A stretch of DNA of 16,122 nucleotides, from assembly GCA_018065765.1 (NCBI GenBank), contig JAGHSR010000134.1:1-16122 (forward strand), in the 5' to 3' direction. This DNA comes from Candidatus Colicola coprequi (lineage in GTDB: Bacteria; Bacteroidota; Bacteroidia; Bacteroidales; Paludibacteraceae). Within the stretch, counting starts at the first letter, position 1. The number at the start of each line of letters is the position of its first letter. Below the pieces are notes generated by a model. The model worked only from the letters and a program-made list of their open reading frames with translations, had not been told where the DNA came from and searched no databases. This document shows positions 12,510-16,122 of the stretch, piece by piece. A program made the position numbers and the translations under genes.

Positions 12510-12944
12510 TTAATTCTTTCCTGAGTGTTCAAACCCTCCTTGTCCACGTTCGGTTTCCCCCAAGACTTCAACCTCTATCAGTTCGGCTTGTTCATAGCGG
12601 GCAATAACCATTTGTGCAATTCGTTCACCGGGCTCGATGGTTTGTGGGTGTTCGCTGAGATTGATGAGTATGACACCTATCTCACCGCGGTAATCAGCAT
12701 CTATAGTGCCCGGAGAATTCAGTACAGTCAGTCCGCGTTTGAGGGCTAACCCGCTGCGAGGGCGTATTTGTGCCTCGTACCCTTCGGGCAACTCAATGTA
12801 TAGTCCTGTTGGTATCAGTCTGCGCTCCATCGGTAGCAACGTAACTGCCTCAGAGATATTGCAACGGATATCCATTCCTGCTGCCATGGCGCTTTCGTAG
12901 CGCGGTAGCGCATTCGTGCTATGATTGATAATCTTGATTTGCAT
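12510..12944 (-). CDS. dut: Deoxyuridine 5'-triphosphate nucleotidohydrolase (dUTPase)
   Basis: dUTPase splits dUTP to dUMP and pyrophosphate in the cytoplasm, keeping uracil out of DNA and feeding dTMP synthesis. The 144-residue protein is a typical trimeric dUTPase with all five motifs: I AGMDIRC (22-28), II RPRSGLA (61-67), III GLTVLNSPGTIDADYRGEI (71-89, with the D82 and Y85 of the uracil pocket), IV GERIAQMVI (106-114) and V RGQGGFEHSG (133-142, the C-terminal P-loop-like arm). Nothing is missing. The gene follows the lipid kinase by 11 bases and precedes the TPR gene by 17, so it is read from the same promoter at 13880-13912. Confidence 0.97.
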   Translation of the reverse strand: MQIKIINHSTNALPRYESAMAAGMDIRCNISEAVTLLPMERRLIPTGLYIELPEGYEAQIRPRSGLALKRGLTVLNSPGTIDADYRGEIGVILINLSEHPQTIEPGERIAQMVIARYEQAELIEVEVLGETERGQGGFEHSGKN

Positions 12945-12955
12945 ATTGTGTCGTG

Positions 12956-13837
12956 TTAAAATCTCTTCTCCGCTAAGATTCGCAATCCGTCTTCTACGAT
13001 TTCTATTTCCAACTGTTGCGGCATGGTCACCGGGTCGCCATCAATGTGCATCGGACCTTCTTTTTCGCGAGTGACAGTCACTTTCTTAGCTTTGACTATA
13101 TTGACATGCAGGTCTTTGTCTATTGTTTTGGTGAAAAGCCCTATCGCCATTGCGGGAGCCACGATAGCAGGAAACTTAGACAAAATGGCTATATCCATCT
13201 TGCCATCTTGTATGCTGGCTTTGGGCGCTATATAGGCTTCGTAACCCCATTGCCCTGCATTGGCAAAGGTGATAAGGAATGCTTCGGTTGTCAAATCGAT
13301 GCCATCACCTACGATATGGTAGGTCTCAGGTTTATATTGAAATAGGTCACGAAGAATGTTTTGTAAGTATGTTTTCAGTCCACGTGCACCTGCATTGGCA
13401 AACTGATCAGCAATCAAGGCATCAAACCCCACACCGCAAGTTGAGACGAACATCCGCCCATTCACCAGGCCATAGTCTGCTTTCAATTTCTCGGAATGGT
13501 TAATCAAGTTGATGGCATTGTTGATACGCATAGAGACACCTATATGCCGTGCAAAGCCGTTTCCACTGCCTACAGGAATAACGCCGAGAGCCGTTTCGGT
13601 ATCTCTGAGCCCGGATGCCACCTCGTTGATGGTGCCATCGCCACCTACTGCCACTACAGCATCAAAACCCATTTGCGCAAACTGTTTCGCTAATTGGGTA
13701 GCATGTCCGGAATATTCGGTGAAGACGATATTCTCCAACCATTGATTATGATCCAACAAAGAAGATATCTGTTTGGGCAACTTCTTTTTGTTTTGTGTTC
13801 CTGATATCGGGTTGATGATGAAAGCAATATTCTTCAT
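12956..13837 (-). CDS. Diacylglycerol/lipid kinase family protein (YegS/LCB5 type)
   Basis: Members phosphorylate diacylglycerol, phosphatidylglycerol or sphingoid bases with ATP. The 293-residue protein has the DAGK catalytic motifs: NPISG (9-13), GGDGTINEVASG (65-76, nucleotide binding), GVIPVGSGNGFARH (85-98) and GVGFDA (135-140). A C-terminal beta-sandwich domain follows, with DGKMDIAIL and MHIDGDPV as in YegS and DgkB. No membrane segment is seen. It could act on sphingolipids, which many Bacteroidales make, but the substrate cannot be read from these motifs. It is the first gene of the long minus-strand cluster, downstream of a good promoter, and is followed by dut after 11 bases. Confidence 0.92.
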   Translation of the reverse strand: MKNIAFIINPISGTQNKKKLPKQISSLLDHNQWLENIVFTEYSGHATQLAKQFAQMGFDAVVAVGGDGTINEVASGLRDTETALGVIPVGSGNGFARHIGVSMRINNAINLINHSEKLKADYGLVNGRMFVSTCGVGFDALIADQFANAGARGLKTYLQNILRDLFQYKPETYHIVGDGIDLTTEAFLITFANAGQWGYEAYIAPKASIQDGKMDIAILSKFPAIVAPAMAIGLFTKTIDKDLHVNIVKAKKVTVTREKEGPMHIDGDPVTMPQQLEIEIVEDGLRILAEKRF

Positions 13838-13841
13838 ATCC

Positions 13842-13860
13842 TTATTTTTGTAAAAAATAA
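13842..13860 (-). promoter_or_regulatory. AT-only 8-bp palindrome in the leader of the lipid kinase gene
   Basis: TTATTTTT (13842-13849) and AAAAATAA (13853-13860) are exact reverse complements with a three-base GTA loop. It lies between the promoter and the ATG at 13837, five bases from the start codon, where it could mask or expose the initiation site. Thermodynamically weak; may be chance. Confidence 0.3.
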
Positions 13861-13879
13861 AACAAATCCATTAAACCGC

Positions 13880-13912
13880 ACAAAGGTACGACAAATTTTC
13901 TGAATGGGCAAG
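13880..13912 (-). promoter_or_regulatory. Bacteroidota-type promoter for the lipid kinase-dut cluster
   Basis: On the minus strand: CTTG at 13912-13909, a 20-base spacer, then TACCTTTGT at 13888-13880, an exact TAnnTTTGY. Expected start near 13873-13876, about 37 bases before the ATG at 13837. Since following gaps are mostly 5 to 27 bases and no other clear promoter was found, it may drive the whole cluster down to the U32 gene. Confidence 0.72.
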
Positions 13913-14067
13913 TGAAAACGCTTTTAATTTTGTAAAAATGATTCTCATTCGGATTTTTCTCCTCAATCTCTGCTTCTTTGACGATTTTTTTCTTTGTCCT
14001 CTTGTATATTAAAAAAACTTGTAGTTGTCCGCGATCTACTGTCTCGATTAGATAGAACGTAATGGCT
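13913..14067. other. Intergenic DNA without a gene between the binding-protein gene and the kinase promoter
   Basis: AT-rich DNA with no credible coding frame. It contains the Fur-like palindrome, a plus-strand TAATTTTGT at 13925-13933 that lacks a -33 box, and on the minus strand a weak 4-bp hairpin followed by a T run (14026 to 14011) that could be a poor terminator for the binding-protein gene. Confidence 0.4.
13937..13949. promoter_or_regulatory. Fur-like palindrome (low confidence)
   Basis: AATGA-TTC-TCATT is a perfect 5-bp inverted repeat. It matches about 13 of 19 positions of the classical Fur box when flanks are included. It lies just upstream of the kinase promoter and beside the 3' end of a gene for a metal/cobalamin-type binding protein, not at that gene's promoter. 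Its function is uncertain. Confidence 0.2.
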
Positions 14068-15024
14068 TTATAGTTCTCCGTTCTCTAAATGAAGAGCATA
14101 GTGAAGACTATCGTCTTGGTGGAGACGGATATGGATTAAATCTTCGAGAATTTCTTCGGGGTGAACGACACCTCGTTCCCAAAAATTGTTGGCTCCTGTT
14201 GACGTCGATTGGCAGAGCCAATTATAGACATGATTGGTTTGGTATGCGCGAAACCATGTGTGTTTGTCGTCCATGGCACGCAGTTCGCTTAGTGTACGAG
14301 CATCACTTCCCACCCATACATCCGCCTCACGAAACTGCAAAAGACATGCTTCCAATGTGAGCGGAATACTGCCTGAACGTGTATCGTTGTCGTAGGGATA
14401 GACAAACCCCGCATCGTGAAATAATTGCCCCATGAACGATTGTCCCGACGGGACATACCATGTGCCACGGTAGTTGCTTCCGGTCATGATTCGGGTTGGA
14501 ACGACTGAGGCTTGTGTTTGGACTAAATGGCAGTAACGTGTTTCAATGGCGCGGTAAATACTATCGGCTTTGGCTTCGCATCCCAGTTCGCGACCGAGTT
14601 GTTTAATCCATGCTGCGCGTGCAAGTGGAGTGGTCTCCTGCCACTCGTTGATGGGGATAGCGCGAATACCTAAGCGCGCAAGTTGCGACTCCAGTTGGCT
14701 GCCTGCATATGAGCAAACCAACACAGCATCCACATGCGCCAAAACCAGCGCTTCCAGATTGGGCGAAGTGGCATCACCTAAGTCCATAACGGAGTCGGGT
14801 AGGGGGGTGTAAATCTGCTGTTTGTTGCAAACAGCCACCACGCAGTCTAATTCATCCAATTCGCTGAGAAAACCGATGTGAGTAGCCGATGTGACAGCAA
14901 GACGAAGAGTCGATTCGCAATGCGTAACGCGCGACTCCTGATGCACTGCGGTGGGGCGGCAGCATAGAAGCCCAATGGATATTAGTAGGAGGACACCAAG
15001 ATGTCTCATTCGGTAGATTGACAT
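14068..15024 (-). CDS. ABC transporter periplasmic substrate-binding protein (BtuF/FecB-type)
   Basis: This class captures iron-siderophore, heme or cobalamin and hands it to an ABC importer. The product (318 residues from the ATG at 15024) starts with a hydrophobic signal, LGVLLLISIGLLCC. The CC at 21-22 suggests a lipoprotein, though the lipobox is not ideal. The mature part has the two-lobed layout: LRLAVTSATHIGFLSELD (40-57), DLGDATSPNLEALVLAHVDAV split over 81-101, then an interlobe helix, then GSNYRGTWYVPSGQSFMGQL (182-201), DVWVG (235-239) and FWERGVVHPEEILEDLI (281-297). No permease or ATPase gene lies next to it. ATG 15009 is an alternative start; a TTG at 15093 is open but would put 23 extra residues before the signal. 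It lies 69 bases after pnp with no promoter found between, so it may be read from pnp. Ligand is not decided. Confidence 0.85.
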   Translation of the reverse strand: MSIYRMRHLGVLLLISIGLLCCRPTAVHQESRVTHCESTLRLAVTSATHIGFLSELDELDCVVAVCNKQQIYTPLPDSVMDLGDATSPNLEALVLAHVDAVLVCSYAGSQLESQLARLGIRAIPINEWQETTPLARAAWIKQLGRELGCEAKADSIYRAIETRYCHLVQTQASVVPTRIMTGSNYRGTWYVPSGQSFMGQLFHDAGFVYPYDNDTRSGSIPLTLEACLLQFREADVWVGSDARTLSELRAMDDKHTWFRAYQTNHVYNWLCQSTSTGANNFWERGVVHPEEILEDLIHIRLHQDDSLHYALHLENGEL

Positions 15025-15037
15025 AACTGTTTTAGAG

Positions 15038-15079
15038 GACAAACCACCCGAAATCGAATTAGATGACGGATGGTTTGTC
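15038..15079. terminator. Inverted repeat just downstream of pnp
   Basis: GACAAACCA (15038-15046) and TGGTTTGTC (15071-15079) are exact reverse complements. After one mismatch, three further pairs (CCG/CGG) extend the stem. The loop is about 16 bases. It begins 14 bases after the pnp stop on the minus strand. No T run follows, so it may stabilise the pnp 3' end or partly terminate rather than act as a full intrinsic terminator. Confidence 0.4.
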
Positions 15080-15093
15080 GTTATGTGTGTCAA

Positions 15094-16122
15094 TTAGTGA
15101 CGGCGTTCCAGTTTGGCACCATCGCCATCAAAATCGTGATTAGCGCCATCATGACGTTCAGGACGCGGACCACGACGCTCAGGACGTTCGCCACGATCAC
15201 CACGAGGTTGACGTGCTGGACGTTCAGGCTCTACGTAGCCTTCGGGTTTCTCTTTGAGAGCACGAGCAGAGAGACGGAACTTGCCGGTCTTCTCATCTAC
15301 CTCCATAAGCTTAATCATGACCTTATCACCTTCTTTGATACCTGTCTCTTCCATGGTCTCAAAGCGCTTCCAATCAATCTCGCTGATGTGGAGCAAGCCT
15401 TCTTTACCCGGCATGAACTCTACAAAACAGCCGTAAGGCATGATGGACTTAACGGTAGATTGATAGGTCTCGCCAACCTCAGGCAGAGCCACGATAGCCT
15501 TAATCTTAGCCACAGCAGCCTGCATGGACTCACCGTTGTTGGAGCATACTTGTACCTTGCCGCCCTTCTCGTCCTCATCGATGGAAACAACAGCACCGGT
15601 CTCTGCCTGAATGCCTTGGATGATCTTACCACCGGGGCCAATCACTGCGCCAATCATGTCTTTAGGAATATAGAACTCAACAATACGTGGAGCATGAGGT
15701 TTGAGGTCAGCACGAGGAGCAGGCATGCACTCGCAAATCTTGTCTAAGATAAACATGCGGGCTTGGTGAGCTTGTTCCAAAGCGTTCTCGAGTACTTCAT
15801 AACTCAGACCATCCACCTTGATATCCATTTGGCAAGCGGTCAGACCATCGCGTGTACCGGTAGTCTTGAAGTCCATGTCACCGAGGTGATCTTCGTCACC
15901 GAGAATGTCACTCAGAATCTTGTAGTTGAGCTTGTCACCTACGAGTTCGCTAATCATACCCATTGCGATACCTGAAACAGGCTTCTTGATAGGTACACCG
16001 GCGTCCATCAGAGCCAAGCAACCTGCGCATACAGTTGCCATAGAGGATGAACCGTTGGATTCGAGAATATCAGATACGACGCGAATACTATATGGGAAAT
16101 CCTCCGGAACCATGTTCTTGAG
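15094..16122 (-). CDS. pnp: Polyribonucleotide nucleotidyltransferase (PNPase), C-terminal part (runs off right edge)
   Basis: PNPase degrades RNA from the 3' end with phosphate and is a core part of RNA turnover. The window holds the last 342 residues, entering in frame at the edge (LKN before MVPEDFPYSIRVVSDILESN). Counting from that Met, the end of the second RNase PH domain includes NGSSSMATVCAGCLALMDAG (20-39) and GDEDHLGDMDF (72-82), which carries the conserved acidic residues. A KH domain follows (~142-207, with GPGG at 159-162), then an S1 domain (~213-288, VKSIMPYGCFVEF and GLLHISEI). It ends in a ~50-residue, low-complexity Arg/Pro/Gly-rich tail (ERPARQPRGDRGERPERRG). All domains are intact. 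The start and the first half are outside the window. A binding-protein gene follows on the same strand. Confidence 0.97.
   Translation of the reverse strand, partial: LKNMVPEDFPYSIRVVSDILESNGSSSMATVCAGCLALMDAGVPIKKPVSGIAMGMISELVGDKLNYKILSDILGDEDHLGDMDFKTTGTRDGLTACQMDIKVDGLSYEVLENALEQAHQARMFILDKICECMPAPRADLKPHAPRIVEFYIPKDMIGAVIGPGGKIIQGIQAETGAVVSIDEDEKGGKVQVCSNNGESMQAAVAKIKAIVALPEVGETYQSTVKSIMPYGCFVEFMPGKEGLLHISEIDWKRFETMEETGIKEGDKVMIKLMEVDEKTGKFRLSARALKEKPEGYVEPERPARQPRGDRGERPERRGPRPERHDGANHDFDGDGAKLERRH

Noticed and set aside
13925..13933. Plus-strand TAATTTTGT, a possible -7 box
   Set aside because: No -33 box at the right distance and no plus-strand gene downstream.
14011..14026. Short hairpin with a T run on the minus strand after the binding-protein gene
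   Set aside because: Only a 4-bp, AT-rich stem; too weak to call a terminator by eye.
15025..15093. TTG start for the substrate-binding protein directly after the pnp stop
   Set aside because: It would put 23 polar residues before the signal peptide and cross the inverted repeat; ATG 15024 or 15009 fits better.
15070..15747. 225-residue plus-strand frame
   Set aside because: Antisense to the S1/KH part of pnp; long only because of codon bias in the real gene.
1..16122. CRISPR arrays, tRNA or rRNA genes, insertion sequences, integrase or attachment sites
   Set aside because: Looked for on both strands; no regularly spaced repeats, cloverleaf, transposase-like frame or paired attachment repeats were found by eye.

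Overview
The window looks like chromosomal DNA of a member of the Bacteroidales (phylum Bacteroidota), probably an uncultured or gut-type lineage. The evidence is threefold. All three promoters I can place have the Bacteroidota form (a TTG-type -33 box, exactly 20 bp, then TAnnTTTGY). Several families are typical of the phylum: a multi-repeat DUF349 protein, a DUF4292 lipoprotein, an FKBP-type lipoprotein and a Walker A variant seen in its FtsE proteins. The order dut - TPR protein - DUF4292 - EnvC-like protein also fits the group. I cannot name genus or species from the sequence alone.

Layout. (1) 1-2949, minus strand: a type I restriction-modification operon read hsdM -> fic -> hsdS, with hsdS running off the left edge. 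Both junctions are 4-base ATGA overlaps. The Fic protein carries a VbhA-like antitoxin segment at its N-terminus, and both its FIC motif and its inhibitory motif are degenerate. (2) 2950-3312: a divergent intergenic region with one promoter facing each way, a 5'-terminal hairpin for the hsd mRNA, and an intrinsic-terminator-like hairpin on the plus strand that has no obvious gene in front of it. (3) 3313-5466, plus strand: a DUF349 protein abutting the cell-division ATPase gene ftsE (TAA directly followed by ATG). (4) 5463-13837, minus strand: a long, closely spaced cluster read from right to left: lipid/diacylglycerol kinase, dut, TPR protein, DUF4292 lipoprotein, EnvC-like murein hydrolase activator, FKBP lipoprotein, a cysteine-rich Rieske-like lipoprotein, rimM, a small secreted protein, a SpoU/TrmH RNA methylase, and a U32 peptidase whose C-terminal cysteine domain lies in a separate frame. 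It meets ftsE tail to tail at a perfect 11-bp inverted repeat. (5) 13838-14067: an intergenic region with the kinase promoter and a Fur-like palindrome. (6) 14068-16122, minus strand: a metal/cobalamin-type ABC substrate-binding protein preceded by the C-terminal half of pnp, which runs off the right edge.

How the genes fit together. Region 1 is a defence operon and is probably an accessory insertion. Regions 3 to 6 look like core genome and mix envelope work (FtsE, EnvC-like activator, lipoproteins, lipid kinase) with RNA and ribosome maintenance (RimM, RNA methylase, U32 protein, PNPase) and nucleotide hygiene (dUTPase). No tRNA, rRNA, CRISPR array, transposase or integrase gene was seen.
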